A stretch of DNA of 64,000 nt from Acidovorax sp. NCPPB 4044 (GCF_028069655.1 NZ_JAMCOS010000001.1:5200319-5264318); one strand, 5' to 3'; shown: positions 17,815 to 30,183, counted from the first letter of the stretch. Numbers and translations: made by a program. Notes: generated by a model from the sequence alone, not told the origin.

Positions 17815-17862
17815 CCTCATGCCGCTGAATCCATTGAATAGTTTGCTATAAAAAATATAGCG
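17815..17862 (-). repeat. Dispersed hairpin repeat, copy 4
   Basis: Inverted orientation. CTCATGCCGCTGAATCCATT, then GAATAGTTTGCTAT, an A-rich loop and ATAGCG. It lies just upstream of the zinc-ribbon protein gene and directly beside the right end of the IS1 element. Confidence 0.75.
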
Positions 17863-17881
17863 ATAACGAAAGGAGTCCGTG

Positions 17882-18931
17882 ATGGCCAAATCCCTGCGCC
17901 TGTCCGAGAAGTGGTTCCGCCGCGGGCTGTGGCTCGTGTCGCTGGTGTTCGCGAGCTTCCTCATCGGCCTGGGCGGCACGCTGGTGGGCGACCTGCCCCG
18001 GGTGGAGGCGCCGCTGCAGCTCGACGACTTCCTCGACCGCCCCGCGGCCGAGGCCCTGCGCGCCGAGGTGCGCGCGGCCGGCACGGCCGAGGAGCAGGCG
18101 CAGGCGGCGCTGGAGCAGGCCCAGCTGCAGCGCAGCAAGGCGCGCAGCGAGAGCCAGGCCGCGCACGAGAGCTTCAACAACTGGATCGCCACGCGCAGCG
18201 CCACGCAGCAGGCCGAGCACAACCCCGAGGTGGTGCAGCGCACCCAGGGGCTCGACGCGCTGAAGGTGCGCGAGCGCCAGGCGCAGCAGGCGGTGGAGGC
18301 CCAGCAGCAGGCCGCGCTCGACGCCCGGCAGGCGGCGGCCGCCGCGCGCCAGCGCCTCGGCCAGCTCGAAGCTGCCGGCTACGAATCGATGCGCGCGGCG
18401 CAGCGCAAGGTGGAGATGCGCGTGTTCCTCTACCGCCTCGCGCTCACGCTGCCGCTGCTCGTGGTGGCCGGCTGGCTGTTCGCGAAGAAGCGCAAGAGCA
18501 CGTGGTGGCCGTTCGTCTGGGGCTTCATCTTCTTCGCGCTGTTCGCGTTTTTCGTCGAACTCGTGCCCTACCTGCCGAGCTACGGCGGCTACGTGCGCTC
18601 CATCGTCGGCATCGTGGTCACCGTGCTGGTGGGGCGCTACGCCATCCTCGCGCTCAACCGCTACCTGGAGCGCCAACGCCAAGCCGAGGCCCTGCCCGAT
18701 GCGCAGCGCCGCGAGGAGCTGAGCTACGACGTCGCCCTGGCCCGGCTCGACAAGGGCGTGTGCCCCGGCTGCGAGCGCCCGGTGGACCTGAAGAACACGG
18801 CCATCGACTTCTGCCCGCACTGCGGCATCGGCCTCTTCGACCGCTGCGGCGCCTGCAGCACCCGCAAGAGCGCCTTCGCGCGGTTCTGCCACGCCTGCGG
18901 CACGGCGGCGGCGCCGGCCGGGGGCGCCTGA
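17882..18931 (+). CDS. Membrane protein with coiled coil and C-terminal zinc ribbons
   Basis: A 349-residue protein. There is a membrane helix at about residues 15-37, then a long Ala/Gln/Glu-rich coiled coil (about 60-170), three to four closely spaced membrane helices (about 180-260), and a cytoplasmic tail with paired CxxC motifs: CPGC, CPHC, CGAC and CHAC between about 295 and 340. These make one or two double zinc ribbons. AAAGGAG lies 6 nt before the ATG at 17882. I know no function. The zinc ribbons suggest binding of a partner protein or nucleic acid. Confidence 0.78.
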   Translation: MAKSLRLSEKWFRRGLWLVSLVFASFLIGLGGTLVGDLPRVEAPLQLDDFLDRPAAEALRAEVRAAGTAEEQAQAALEQAQLQRSKARSESQAAHESFNNWIATRSATQQAEHNPEVVQRTQGLDALKVRERQAQQAVEAQQQAALDARQAAAAARQRLGQLEAAGYESMRAAQRKVEMRVFLYRLALTLPLLVVAGWLFAKKRKSTWWPFVWGFIFFALFAFFVELVPYLPSYGGYVRSIVGIVVTVLVGRYAILALNRYLERQRQAEALPDAQRREELSYDVALARLDKGVCPGCERPVDLKNTAIDFCPHCGIGLFDRCGACSTRKSAFARFCHACGTAAAPAGGA

Positions 18932-19142
18932 ACCCGGCCGAGGCGGTGAACGAATTGCGTGAATTGATTAATTCGATGCGCCCCTCCTGCCATTGGATCC
19001 TTGTAGGACCGGCGCTCTGTCGCACTCCTGGCGGCCGAAAAGGAATGGAATGATGTGATATTTTTGATACAAATGCTTGCATGCCGTCGGGTTGCCCGGT
19101 AGCCTTCGGAGCCGTCCCGACCGCCCCTTCAGAGCCGCCGCC

Positions 19143-20735
19143 ATGAACCCCACGCCCCTCAAGATCTCGACCAAGATGCTCCTGCTGCTGGTCTCGCTGT
19201 GCCTGTGCATGGCCGCCGTCGGCACCCTCGGCCTCGTGGGCATGCGCATGGCCAAGGACGGGCTGGATTCCGTCTACCGCGACCGCGTGGTCCCGCTCAA
19301 GCAGATCAAGATGGTGTCCGATGCGTACGCGGTGGACATCGTGGACACCGCGCACAAGGTGCGCGACGGCGCGCTGACCCCCGCGCAGGCCGAGCAGTCG
19401 GTACTGAAGGCCCGCGAGCGGATCGAGGCGCAGTGGAAGGCCTACCTGGCCACTGACCTCGTGGAGGCCGAGAAGGCGCTGGTGGCGGCGTTCGTGCCGC
19501 TCAGGGCGCGGGCCGACCAGGCCACCGAGCGGCTGCTGGCGCTGGTCCGTGCCGGCGACCTGGAGGGTGTGCGGGCCTTCGCCGCGCGCGAGATGTACCC
19601 CGCCATGGACCCGCTGCAGGAGGTGCTGGGCCAGCTGATCGAGCTGCAGCTCACGGAGACGCAGAAGCAGTACGAGGCGAGCGAGGTGCTCTACCACCGC
19701 AACCTCTGGATCGAGATCGGGCTGGTGATCGCGTGCGTGCTGGGCGCGGCGATCGCCGGCTACGCCATCACGCGCGGCATCACGCGCGCCCTGGGCGCCG
19801 AGCCGGATGCCGCCGCCGCGCTGGCGCGCGAGGTGGCCCGCGGCAACCTCGCAGTGCCGATCCGGCTCGCCGAGGGCGACCGCTCCAGCCTCATGGCGCA
19901 GCTGCGCACCATGCAGGACAGCCTGGCCCGCGTGGTGGGCCGCGTGCACCAGAGCTCGCACGGCGTGGCCACGGCGTCCACGCAGATCGCGCAGGGCAAC
20001 ACCGACCTGTCCTCCCGCACCGAGGAGCAGGCGAGCGCCCTGCAGCAGACGGCGGCCTCCATGGAGCAGCTCACCTCCACGGTGCGCCAGAACGCCGACC
20101 ACCTCGCCGAGGCCAACCGGTACGCGCAGAGCGCGGCCACGGTCGCGGCCGACGGCGGCGACGTGATGCAGCAGGTGGTGCACACCATGCGCGAGGTGGA
20201 CGAGAGCGCGCGGCAGATCGCCAGCATCATCTCGGTGATCGACGGCATCGCCTTCCAGACGAACATCCTCGCGCTCAACGCCGCCGTCGAGGCCGCGCGT
20301 GCCGGCGAGCAGGGCCGGGGCTTCGCGGTCGTGGCGAGCGAGGTGCGCAGCCTGGCGGGCCGCGCGGCCGAGGCCGCCAGGCAGATCAAGGGCCTGATCG
20401 ACCGCAGCGTCTCGCGCGTGCAGAGGGGCTCGGAGCTGGTCGCGCAGGCCGAGAACACGATGTCGCAGGTGGTGCAGTCGGTGCGCCGCGCCACCGACCT
20501 CATGGGCGAGATCAGCGCCGCGAGCGGCGAGCAGTCGCTGGGCGCCGCGCAGATCAGCGACGCGGTGTCGCAGATGGACCAGGTCACGCAGCAGAACGCC
20601 GCGCTGGTCGAGGAAATGGCGGCCGCGGCGGCCAGCATGAGCGTGCAGGCGCGCGAGCTGGTCGAGACGGTGGCGCACTTCCATCTGCCCGCCGCCGCCG
20701 ACCGCCCGGTCCTGGCGGCCGCGCGGCTGGCCTGA
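19143..20735 (+). CDS. Methyl-accepting chemotaxis protein
   Basis: A 530-residue chemoreceptor: membrane helix at residues about 10-32, a four-helix-bundle sensor (MCP_1 type, 40-190), a second membrane helix near 195-215, HAMP, and the signalling domain with the hairpin tip [20 protein letters not shown]. It ends soon after the methylation helices and lacks the WETF tail seen in the receptor at 8094, so it probably relies on other receptors for efficient adaptation. It is a single gene in the same orientation as the SDR gene downstream. Confidence 0.94.
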   Translation: MNPTPLKISTKMLLLLVSLCLCMAAVGTLGLVGMRMAKDGLDSVYRDRVVPLKQIKMVSDAYAVDIVDTAHKVRDGALTPAQAEQSVLKARERIEAQWKAYLATDLVEAEKALVAAFVPLRARADQATERLLALVRAGDLEGVRAFAAREMYPAMDPLQEVLGQLIELQLTETQKQYEASEVLYHRNLWIEIGLVIACVLGAAIAGYAITRGITRALGAEPDAAAALAREVARGNLAVPIRLAEGDRSSLMAQLRTMQDSLARVVGRVHQSSHGVATASTQIAQGNTDLSSRTEEQASALQQTAASMEQLTSTVRQNADHLAEANRYAQSAATVAADGGDVMQQVVHTMREVDESARQIASIISVIDGIAFQTNILALNAAVEAARAGEQGRGFAVVASEVRSLAGRAAEAARQIKGLIDRSVSRVQRGSELVAQAENTMSQVVQSVRRATDLMGEISAASGEQSLGAAQISDAVSQMDQVTQQNAALVEEMAAAAASMSVQARELVETVAHFHLPAAADRPVLAAARLA

Positions 20736-20859
20736 AGAAGCACCTGCCCGGCCCGCCGCACGGGCCGCCGACAGGCAGGCAGAACCTTTTCCTACGGGCT
20801 CGACGGGCGCGGTTTTTTCACACTGGCATGTCCCCCTCTCGTTTCCCGAAGGAGAACAC

Positions 20860-21738
20860 ATGCCTCTCGATCCCCGCACCGCCGGACCCCGCCCGCCCTT
20901 CACCGAACAGCAGCCGCTGAAGCCCCCGGGCGCCGAAACCGACATGCATCCCCGCCCCGACTACGGCGCATCGTCGTACCAGGGCTCGGGCCGGCTGCAG
21001 GGGCGCCGCGCGGTCATCACGGGCGGCGACAGCGGCATCGGCCGCGCGGTGGCGCTGGCCTTCGCGCGCGAAGGCGCTGACGTGCTGATCGCCTACCTGC
21101 CCGAGGAAGAGGGCGATGCGCGCGCCACCCTCGACATCGTCACCGCCGAGGGGCGCCGCGCCGTCGGCGTGCCGGGCGACATCCGCGAGGAAGCGCACTG
21201 CAACGCCATCATCGAGCGCGCGGTGAAGGAGCTGGGCGGCATCGACATCCTGGTCAACAACGCGGCCTACCAGATGTCGCACGAAAGCATCGACGAGATC
21301 TCGGCCGAGGAATTCGACCGCACCTTCCGCACCAACGTCTATGCCACGTTCTTCCTCAGCAAGGCGGCGGCGCGGCACATGCCGCCGGGCAGCGCCATCA
21401 TCAACACCGTCTCGGTGAATGCCGACAAGCCCAACCAGACGCTGCTGGCCTACGCCTCCACCAAGGGCGCGCTGCAGAACTTCACGGGCGGGCTCGCGCA
21501 GCTGCTGGCCGGCAAGGGCATCCGCGTGAACTGCGTGGCGCCCGGGCCGGTCTGGACGCCGCTGATCCCCTCCACCCTGCCGATCGAACGCGCGCGCGAA
21601 TTCGGCCAGCAGGTGCCGCTGCAGCGCCCGGGCCAGCCGGCCGAGGTGGCGCCGGCCTACGTGATGCTGGCCTCCGACCAGGCCAGCTTCATCTCGGGCG
21701 CCACCGTGGCCGTGACCGGCGGCGTGCCGATCATTTGA
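20860..21738 (+). CDS. SDR-family oxidoreductase (YghA / GSP39-like)
   Basis: A 292-residue NAD(P)-dependent short-chain dehydrogenase. It has the longer N-terminus of the general-stress-protein-39/YghA group (PLDPRTAGPRPPFTEQQPL, MHPRPDYG), the cofactor motif TGGDSGIGRA, NNAAYQM, and the catalytic YASTK. The usual catalytic serine position is in NTVSVNAD. The substrate is unknown. GAAGGAG precedes the ATG. It is separate from the GST gene, which is convergent 18 bp away. Confidence 0.9.
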   Translation: MPLDPRTAGPRPPFTEQQPLKPPGAETDMHPRPDYGASSYQGSGRLQGRRAVITGGDSGIGRAVALAFAREGADVLIAYLPEEEGDARATLDIVTAEGRRAVGVPGDIREEAHCNAIIERAVKELGGIDILVNNAAYQMSHESIDEISAEEFDRTFRTNVYATFFLSKAAARHMPPGSAIINTVSVNADKPNQTLLAYASTKGALQNFTGGLAQLLAGKGIRVNCVAPGPVWTPLIPSTLPIERAREFGQQVPLQRPGQPAEVAPAYVMLASDQASFISGATVAVTGGVPII

Positions 21739-21756
21739 GGATTTCGGGCCGCCGGT

Positions 21757-22446
21757 TCAGCCGCCCATCACCACCGGCCCGCCCTGCGCGATGGCGCGCT
21801 GGTACGCGGGCCGTGCGTTGACGCGGTCGCGCCAGGCGTGCACGGCGGTGAATTCGCCCGCGCCGCTGGTGCGCGACAGCGCTGCCTCCACCGCGAAGCT
21901 CATCTGGAAGTCGGCGATGCTGATCGCATCGCCCGCGAACCACGCGTTGCGCGAGAGGTGCTCTTCCATGAAGGCCAGGGCCGTGGCGAGGTTCGGGTCC
22001 ACCAGTTTCTTCTGCGCCTTGCCGCAGATGGCGTACGCGATGGGCCGTACGAAGAACGGCATGGGCTGCGTGGGCAGGGTCTTGAAGACCAGCTTCATCA
22101 CCAGCCAGTTCATGAGCGAGCCCTCGGCGTAGTGCATCCAGAAGCGGCACTGCCGGTGCTCCGGCGTGCCGGGCAGCGGCACGAGGTGCGCCAGCTCGCC
22201 CGGGGCGCCGGCGCCGTAGCGCTCGGCGATGTGCTCGATGATCGCGCCGGATTCGGCGATCACTTCGCCGCCATCTTCGATCACGGGCGATTTGCCCAGC
22301 GCGTGGATGCGCTTGAGTTCGGGCGGCGCGAGGCGCGTGCGCGGGTCGCGCGCATAGCGCCGGAGGTCGTAGGCCACGCCCAGCTCTTCGAGGAGCCAGA
22401 GCACGCGCTGGGAGCGGGAGGTTTCGAGGTGGTGGACGGTCAGCAT
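21757..22446 (-). CDS. Glutathione S-transferase family protein
   Basis: A 229-residue GST. The N-terminal thioredoxin-fold domain has the start LTVHHLETSRSQRVLWLLEE, the cis-proline KSPVIEDGG and ESGAIIEHI, which binds glutathione. The C-terminal helical domain has the conserved capping motif ISIADFQMSF. The active residue is probably the Ser in TSRSQR. It is a soluble enzyme and the substrate is unknown. It is convergent with the SDR gene; downstream of tgt in map order but separately transcribed. Confidence 0.92.
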   Translation of the reverse strand: MLTVHHLETSRSQRVLWLLEELGVAYDLRRYARDPRTRLAPPELKRIHALGKSPVIEDGGEVIAESGAIIEHIAERYGAGAPGELAHLVPLPGTPEHRQCRFWMHYAEGSLMNWLVMKLVFKTLPTQPMPFFVRPIAYAICGKAQKKLVDPNLATALAFMEEHLSRNAWFAGDAISIADFQMSFAVEAALSRTSGAGEFTAVHAWRDRVNARPAYQRAIAQGGPVVMGG

Positions 22447-22513
22447 GGGCGCATCGTAGGCCCTGGCCGCCCCCCGGGGCGTAGGCCGGGGCCCGGCCCC
22501 GGTCGCCTGCGTG

Positions 22514-24926
<2,413 letters not shown>

Positions 24927-25283
24927 GGTGACGACCTCCGAGCGGGCATTGTCGAGCGGCCCCGTGCCTGGCGATGGCGCGTAAAACGGCGGAAAGACCG
25001 CTCTTATTCCACGCGGAGCGGATGGCCTTTGCGGCCTGCCGGGCTGGGGATGCGGCGCCAGAGGGATGGAAGCTGCCGCGCGTGCCATTGTGTCGGCGCA
25101 GCCTGGGGGCTTCAACCCGCCAGGGCCGTCAAACGGTAACGGGATGTGATGCCGGCAGCGCGGTGCTGCGCGCCCGGCCGCCGGTGCTCCACACGGTGGG
25201 ATTGCGCCCGGCCCGATTGCGGCCCCCCATGAAAAAAGGGCCGGGGATACCCGGCCCTTCGGCGCTCAGGCGATGGCCGCGCG
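24927..25283. other. Intergenic region, promoter of the 133-aa gene and pldA terminator
   Basis: About 357 bp without a gene. It holds the upstream region of the 133-aa gene and, at 25232-25257, the terminator of the rep-pldA operon. I see nothing else in it. Confidence 0.5.
25232..25257 (-). terminator. Intrinsic terminator of the rep-lipoprotein-pldA operon
   Basis: On the minus strand an 8-bp GC stem (GGGCCGGG, loop TATC, CCCGGCCC) is followed by six T residues, 26 bp after the pldA stop codon. This is a classical rho-independent terminator. Confidence 0.88.
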
Positions 25284-26462
25284 TCAGAAGTCCACGAGGC
25301 TCAGGCCCACGCTCAGCACCGTGCGCTTGCGGTTGTAGTCGGTGATGGAGTCGCCGTAGCCGCTGAAGAGCGCGGTGTGGAAGCGCAGGTTGCTCTTGAT
25401 GCCGCCCAGGTCCTTGCCCACGGCGCGCAGCCATTCCAGGCGCAGCGAGCCGCGCCCGGTGGACGCGAACGAATTGCGCGCCGTCAGCGACAGGGTGTTG
25501 TCGCGGTCGTAGTTCCAGCCCACCTGCACTTCGCCGCGGCCCATGTAGTCGATGATGTCCGGGTTGTCGTCGCCGTCCACGCCTTCCTTCATGCGCTTCC
25601 AGGCGCGCGCCGTCACGGTCCAGCGGTTGTCCAGCTCCATGCCGGTCATCAGGTACACGCGGTTCCAGCTGCGCGAGAGCGGCAGGTTCTGGCCGTTGGA
25701 CTGGTGCACCAGGCCGATGCCGCTGTAGCGCCAGCGCCAGCCGAAGGGCAGCTTGGCGTCGGTCGGGTAGACGTACATCACCTCCGGCTCGTGGTCGGTG
25801 GCGCGGAACGGGCGCGAGATGTCGGGGCTGAAGAGCTGCCAGTACGACTGCTGCGTGTAGCCCACCCACACCGAATCCTTGAGCGTCGGGTGCCCCTGCG
25901 TGAGCAGCCCTTGCGCGATCTTGGTGCGCACCGAGAGCTGGATGCGGTTCTCGGTGGTGCGGTAGTTCACGGCCGACGCCGCAGTGTGGTCGGGGGCCGG
26001 CGACGTGGGCTGGCGGTTCATCGTGTCGGAGGTCACGACCGAGATCGAGATGGGCCGGTAGCCGCGGAAGCGGAAGGTGCCGCAGTCGCTGCCCGATTCG
26101 AGTTCCCAGAAGCGCGAGAGCGTGCTGTACTGGTCGTCGCGGCACCCTTCGACCTGGGCCACGTCGATGACGCGCGTGGCGGGCAGCGTGGTGTCCACGG
26201 GCGTCGTCGGCGCATTGCTGCCGGCCGGCGCGGCCCCGGCGGCCGATGCCGAGGCGGATGGCGATTGCCACACCTGCTGGCCGGCCCACTGGTCGAAGCA
26301 GGCGAGGCGCGCCTCGCTGCTGCCGAGCGCGGTGCAGCGCCGCCAGGCCTCGCCCGCGGCTCCGGTGGAAGCGCCGGCCGGGGCCGCGTTTTGGGCGAAG
26401 GCGGCCCCGGCCGGCGCGCAGAGCGCCAGGGCCAGCGCGCCCATGCGGGCAGGCGCCCTCAT
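25284..26462 (-). CDS. pldA: Outer membrane phospholipase A1
   Basis: A 392-residue OMPLA that hydrolyses phospholipids in the outer leaflet of the outer membrane. It has a signal peptide (residues 1-25, ending GAAFAQ), an Ala-rich linker, and a 12-strand barrel. The catalytic His-Ser-Asn region is visible in GLVHQSNGQN and the preceding YTQQSYWQ box; this is the YTQ...H-x-SNG signature. The last residue is Phe, as in barrel proteins recognised by BAM. The start at 26462 overlaps the stop of the lipoprotein gene as ATGA, so translation is coupled. It is the last gene of the rep operon. Confidence 0.93.
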   Translation of the reverse strand: MRAPARMGALALALCAPAGAAFAQNAAPAGASTGAAGEAWRRCTALGSSEARLACFDQWAGQQVWQSPSASASAAGAAPAGSNAPTTPVDTTLPATRVIDVAQVEGCRDDQYSTLSRFWELESGSDCGTFRFRGYRPISISVVTSDTMNRQPTSPAPDHTAASAVNYRTTENRIQLSVRTKIAQGLLTQGHPTLKDSVWVGYTQQSYWQLFSPDISRPFRATDHEPEVMYVYPTDAKLPFGWRWRYSGIGLVHQSNGQNLPLSRSWNRVYLMTGMELDNRWTVTARAWKRMKEGVDGDDNPDIIDYMGRGEVQVGWNYDRDNTLSLTARNSFASTGRGSLRLEWLRAVGKDLGGIKSNLRFHTALFSGYGDSITDYNRKRTVLSVGLSLVDF

Positions 26463-26941
26463 GGCGAGCCGGCCTGCTTGCGCAGCACGAAGGGAAGGGG
26501 TCGGTTGTCTTGAGCGTGTGTCCATGTTCCGCGGATCTCCTTGCCGCAACTGCCGTCCACCACCCGGCCGATCCAGGTGGCACTGATGTTCTTGCCGTTT
26601 TCCGACTCCTCCAGCGTGAGGTCGCCGTCGTCCACGTCGCCGGCCGCCTGGGCCGCGGTGCCGCCGCGCTCCACCGTGCCTCGCACGCTCTGTGCCAGTT
26701 CCGGGTGGGGCCGCAGCGAGACACGCGCCGCGGCGCCGCCCTGCACCTCGGCGTTCCAGGTGCCGATCAGCTGGCGGTGCGTGGTGTCCTCCGCATCGGG
26801 GCAGCCCGCGGTGGACGCCGGGCGCGCGGACGGCGCGGCGGCGCGCGGGGGCACGGGAGCGCAGGCCGCGCAGGCGAGTGCCGCGAGGGTGCAGGCGATG
26901 GCGAGGCGCGATGGCGCCGGACCGGGTCGGGAAATCTTCAT
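26459..26941 (-). CDS. Probable lipoprotein, 160 aa
   Basis: A 160-residue protein with a signal sequence and a cysteine-rich cleavage region (CTLAALACAACAPVPP), most likely a lipoprotein. The mature part begins Pro/Ala-rich, then has LIGTWNAEVQGG and GTWTHAQDNRPLPFVL, short beta segments with a pattern of paired GTW that suggests a small beta-barrel or lipocalin-like fold. Both ends overlap neighbours as ATGA: with rep upstream and pldA downstream. Co-translation with a phospholipase makes an envelope role plausible. I know no family name. Confidence 0.72.
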   Translation of the reverse strand: MKISRPGPAPSRLAIACTLAALACAACAPVPPRAAAPSARPASTAGCPDAEDTTHRQLIGTWNAEVQGGAAARVSLRPHPELAQSVRGTVERGGTAAQAAGDVDDGDLTLEESENGKNISATWIGRVVDGSCGKEIRGTWTHAQDNRPLPFVLRKQAGSP

Positions 26942-29004
26942 GGGGTGGCGGGGGTCTGCGCCCGGCGCGCGGCGAATTCGGCGCGCAGGGCCTTGAGCTT
27001 CTCGCGCGGGTCTTCGCGCGCAGTGTTCTTGTCCAGGCCCATCTCGGCGATGAAGCGGCTGGGCTGCACGGCCACCATCTCGCGGCCCTTCTTGCGGCGC
27101 TTGGTCCAGCTCACGGCCAGGCTGCGCTGGGCGCGCGTGATGCCCACGTACATCAGGCGGCGCTCTTCCTGCAGGCGCTGCAGGGTGTCGTCGCTCACCT
27201 TCTGCTGGCGGCCGCCGTCGTCGTCGAGCTTGAAGGGCAGCATGCCCTCGGTCACGCCCACGAGCACCACGTGCGGCCATTCGAGGCCCTTGGACGCGTG
27301 CAGCGTGGAGAGCGTGACCACGTCCTGGTCCTTCTCGCGCTCGCTGATGGTGGACAGCAGCGCGATGGTCTGCGCCACTTCGAGCAGGCTCTTGGTCTCC
27401 TTGGCGATCACGGCGCCGGCCGCGTCCTCGATCTGCCCGCCCGCGCGCTGGGCCATCCAGTCGCAGAACTCCAGCACGTTGCTCCAGCGGGCGGCGGCGA
27501 CGGTCTCGCTTTCCTCGCCCTCGTAGAGGTGCTGCTCGTAGCCGATCTCCTTGAGCCAGTCGGTCAGGAACGTGCGCGAATCCTCCGCGCCGTGCGTGTG
27601 CCGGGCGCGGTATTCCAGGTCGTTGATCGCGCGGCCGAACTCCATGAGGCCGTCCAGCCCGCGCTTGGGGATCGCCGCGGGCAGCATGCCGTTGAAGAGC
27701 GCGCCGAACATGCTGAGCTTGTGCTTGCTGGAGAACTCTCCCAGCGCGCCCAGCGTCGTGTGGCCGATGCCGCGCTTGGGGCTCGTGATGGCGCGCAGGA
27801 AGGCCGGGTCGTCGTCGTTGTTGATCCAGAGGCGGAACCAGGCGCACAGGTCCTTGATTTCCGCGCGGTCGAAGAAGCTCGTGCCGCCCGAGACCTTGTA
27901 GGGCACGTTGGCGCGGCGCAGCGCCTTCTCGAACGGCTTGGCCTGGTGGTTGGCGCGGTAGAGCAGGGCGAAGCTCTTCCAGTCGGGCGGCGGATTGGCC
28001 GCGGCGCGCAGGCTCTGGATGCGGGCCACGGCGCGCTCGGCCTCGTGCTCCTCGTTGTCGCAATCGACCACGCGCACGGGCTCACCTTCGCCGAGTTCGG
28101 AGAACAGCGTCTTGGGGAAGAGCTTGGGGTTGGGCTGGATGACGTTGTTGGCCGCGCGCAGGATGGCGGAGGTGGAGCGGTAGTTCTGCTCCAGCTTGAT
28201 CACCTTGAGCTGGGGGAAGTCCACCGGCAGCTTCTTGAGGTTGTCCAGCGTGGCCCCGCGCCAGCCGTAGATCGACTGGTCGTCGTCGCCCACGGCCGTG
28301 AAGCGCGCCCGCTCGCCGACCAGCAGCTTGAGCAGGTCGTACTGCGTGGCATTGGTGTCCTGGTACTCGTCCACCAGCACGTGGCCCAGCGCCTGCTGCC
28401 ACTTGGCGCGCACCTCGGGGAAGTCGCGCAGCAGGCGCAGCGGCATGCCGATGAGGTCGTCGAAATCCACGCTCTGGTAGGCGGTGAGGCGTTCCTCGTA
28501 GCGCTGCATGATGACGGCGATGCTGCGCTCGTTGTCGTCCCGCGCCTGCGCGAGCGCGGCGGTGCTGTCCAGGCCCGCGTTCTTCCAGTTGCTGATGGTC
28601 CACTGCCACTGGCGCGCGGTCGCCACGTCGGTGGTGCCGCCGGCGGCGTCCTTGATGATGCCGGTCACGTCGTCGGCATCGAGGATGCTGAACTGGGGCT
28701 TCAGGCCCAGCACGTGGCCGTCTTCCCGCACCATGCGCACGCCCAGGGCGTGGAAGGTGCACACCAGCACCTCCTTCGCCGCGCGGCCGATGAGGCCCTG
28801 CGCGCGTTCGCGCATTTCGGCGGCGGCCTTGTTCGTGAAGGTGATGGCGGCGATGCGGCGGGGCTCCAGCCCCAGCTCGATCAGGCGGCCGATCTTGTGC
28901 GTGATCACCCGCGTCTTGCCCGAGCCCGCGCCCGCCAGCACGAGGCACGGGCCCTCGGTGTAGTGGACAGCCTGGAGCTGGGCGAGATTGAGACCGGCGG
29001 ACAT
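26938..29004 (-). CDS. rep: ATP-dependent DNA helicase Rep
   Basis: A 688-residue SF1A helicase (E. coli Rep is 673). Motif I is GAGSGKTRVIT near residue 25; Ia TFTNKAA; II VDEYQDTN; III GDDDQSIYGWRGA; IV YRST; V VVTLSTLHASKGLEW; VI ERRLMYVGITRAQ. It moves 3'-5' on single-stranded DNA and helps forks pass bound proteins. The C-terminus lacks the long UvrD-type tail; hence Rep rather than UvrD or PcrA. It begins an operon with a lipoprotein and pldA, which is an unusual partnership. Confidence 0.93.
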   Translation of the reverse strand: MSAGLNLAQLQAVHYTEGPCLVLAGAGSGKTRVITHKIGRLIELGLEPRRIAAITFTNKAAAEMRERAQGLIGRAAKEVLVCTFHALGVRMVREDGHVLGLKPQFSILDADDVTGIIKDAAGGTTDVATARQWQWTISNWKNAGLDSTAALAQARDDNERSIAVIMQRYEERLTAYQSVDFDDLIGMPLRLLRDFPEVRAKWQQALGHVLVDEYQDTNATQYDLLKLLVGERARFTAVGDDDQSIYGWRGATLDNLKKLPVDFPQLKVIKLEQNYRSTSAILRAANNVIQPNPKLFPKTLFSELGEGEPVRVVDCDNEEHEAERAVARIQSLRAAANPPPDWKSFALLYRANHQAKPFEKALRRANVPYKVSGGTSFFDRAEIKDLCAWFRLWINNDDDPAFLRAITSPKRGIGHTTLGALGEFSSKHKLSMFGALFNGMLPAAIPKRGLDGLMEFGRAINDLEYRARHTHGAEDSRTFLTDWLKEIGYEQHLYEGEESETVAAARWSNVLEFCDWMAQRAGGQIEDAAGAVIAKETKSLLEVAQTIALLSTISEREKDQDVVTLSTLHASKGLEWPHVVLVGVTEGMLPFKLDDDGGRQQKVSDDTLQRLQEERRLMYVGITRAQRSLAVSWTKRRKKGREMVAVQPSRFIAEMGLDKNTAREDPREKLKALRAEFAARRAQTPATP

Positions 29005-29214
29005 GCGGGCAGGGGCGGCGGGCGGGCGGACGGGAGGGCTGGGCGAGGGAAGCCGCCGGGCGGCTGGAGAGCGCCGGCCCGGGAAGCGGGTGCCGATGAT
29101 AACGGGGCGGTCCGGAACCGGGGTTCCCGCGGGCGGCGGCGCGGGCCCCGACGCGGCAGCGTCCTACAGGCCCCGTGCAGCGGTCCTGCCCGGAGCGCGC
29201 TGCGAGAATGCCGC

Positions 29215-30183
29215 GTGCTTTCCGTCCTGGCCATCACCTTCCCCTTCTTCGCGCTCGTGCTGTGCGGCTACCTCGCCACGCGCGCCGGCCTGCTGCCGCT
29301 CGCGGCGATCCCCGGGCTCAACGCCTTCGTGCTGTTCTTCGCGCTGCCGTGCATGCTGTTCCGCTTCGGGGCGCGCACGCCCATCGCCGAGCTGCTGGAC
29401 CCGGCCGCCGCGGGCGTGTACCTCGCCAGCGGGCTGCTGCTGGTGGCGGCCGCCGTGGTGCTCACGCGCCGCCGCCTGGGGTGGAACGATGCGGCCTTCG
29501 GCGCGCTGGTGACGGCCTTCCCGAACACGGGCTTCATGGGCGTGCCGCTGCTGGTGGCGCTGCTGGGGCCGGCGGCGGCGGGGCCGGTGATCCTCACGAT
29601 GCTGCTGGACATGGTGGTGACCACGGCGGTCTGCGTCGGGCTGTCGCGGCTGGACGCCGGCAGCGGCGCGCCGGGCTCCGAAGGCGCGCGGGCGGCGCTG
29701 GGCCGGGCGCTGCGCGGCATGGCGGCCAACCCCATGCCCTGGTCGATCGCGCTGGGCGCGCTCGCATCGGCGCTGCAGTGGTCCCTGCCGGGCCCGCTGG
29801 ACCGCACCGTGGGCCTGCTGGCGGATGCCGCGGCTCCCGTGGCGCTGTTCACCATCGGTGGTGTGCTCGCGCGCGCGGGCATGGCGCGGCATCCGCAGGA
29901 GGCCCTGCGCCCGCGCGACGGCGTGGGCGCGGCGCTCGCCAAGCTGGTGGTGCACCCGCTGCTGGTCTGGGCGCTGGGCACGGCGGCCATCGCCCTGGGC
30001 ATGCCGCTTTCCGCGCCGGCGCTCACGGCGCTGGTGCTGGCCGCGGCCCTGCCGAGCGCGAGCAACGTGTCGCTGCTGGCCGAGCGCTTCGGCGCGCACA
30101 CCGGGCGCATCGCCCGCGTGATCCTGGTGTCGACGGCGCTGGCGTTCCTGAGCTTTTCCGCGGCCGTGGCGCTCTGGGCCTGA
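29215..30183 (+). CDS. AEC-family (auxin efflux carrier) transporter
   Basis: A 322-residue inner-membrane carrier of about ten helices. Family features are the start ITFPFFALVLCGYLATRAGL, the Asn/Pro turn PGLNAFVLFFALPCMLF, AFPNTGFMGVPLL, and the C-terminal LPSASNVSLLAERFG. Substrates are usually malonate, malate or other organic anions. I start at GTG 29215, since the frame has no ATG nearby with a better context. It is divergent from rep. Confidence 0.9.
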   Translation: MLSVLAITFPFFALVLCGYLATRAGLLPLAAIPGLNAFVLFFALPCMLFRFGARTPIAELLDPAAAGVYLASGLLLVAAAVVLTRRRLGWNDAAFGALVTAFPNTGFMGVPLLVALLGPAAAGPVILTMLLDMVVTTAVCVGLSRLDAGSGAPGSEGARAALGRALRGMAANPMPWSIALGALASALQWSLPGPLDRTVGLLADAAAPVALFTIGGVLARAGMARHPQEALRPRDGVGAALAKLVVHPLLVWALGTAAIALGMPLSAPALTALVLAAALPSASNVSLLAERFGAHTGRIARVILVSTALAFLSFSAAVALWA

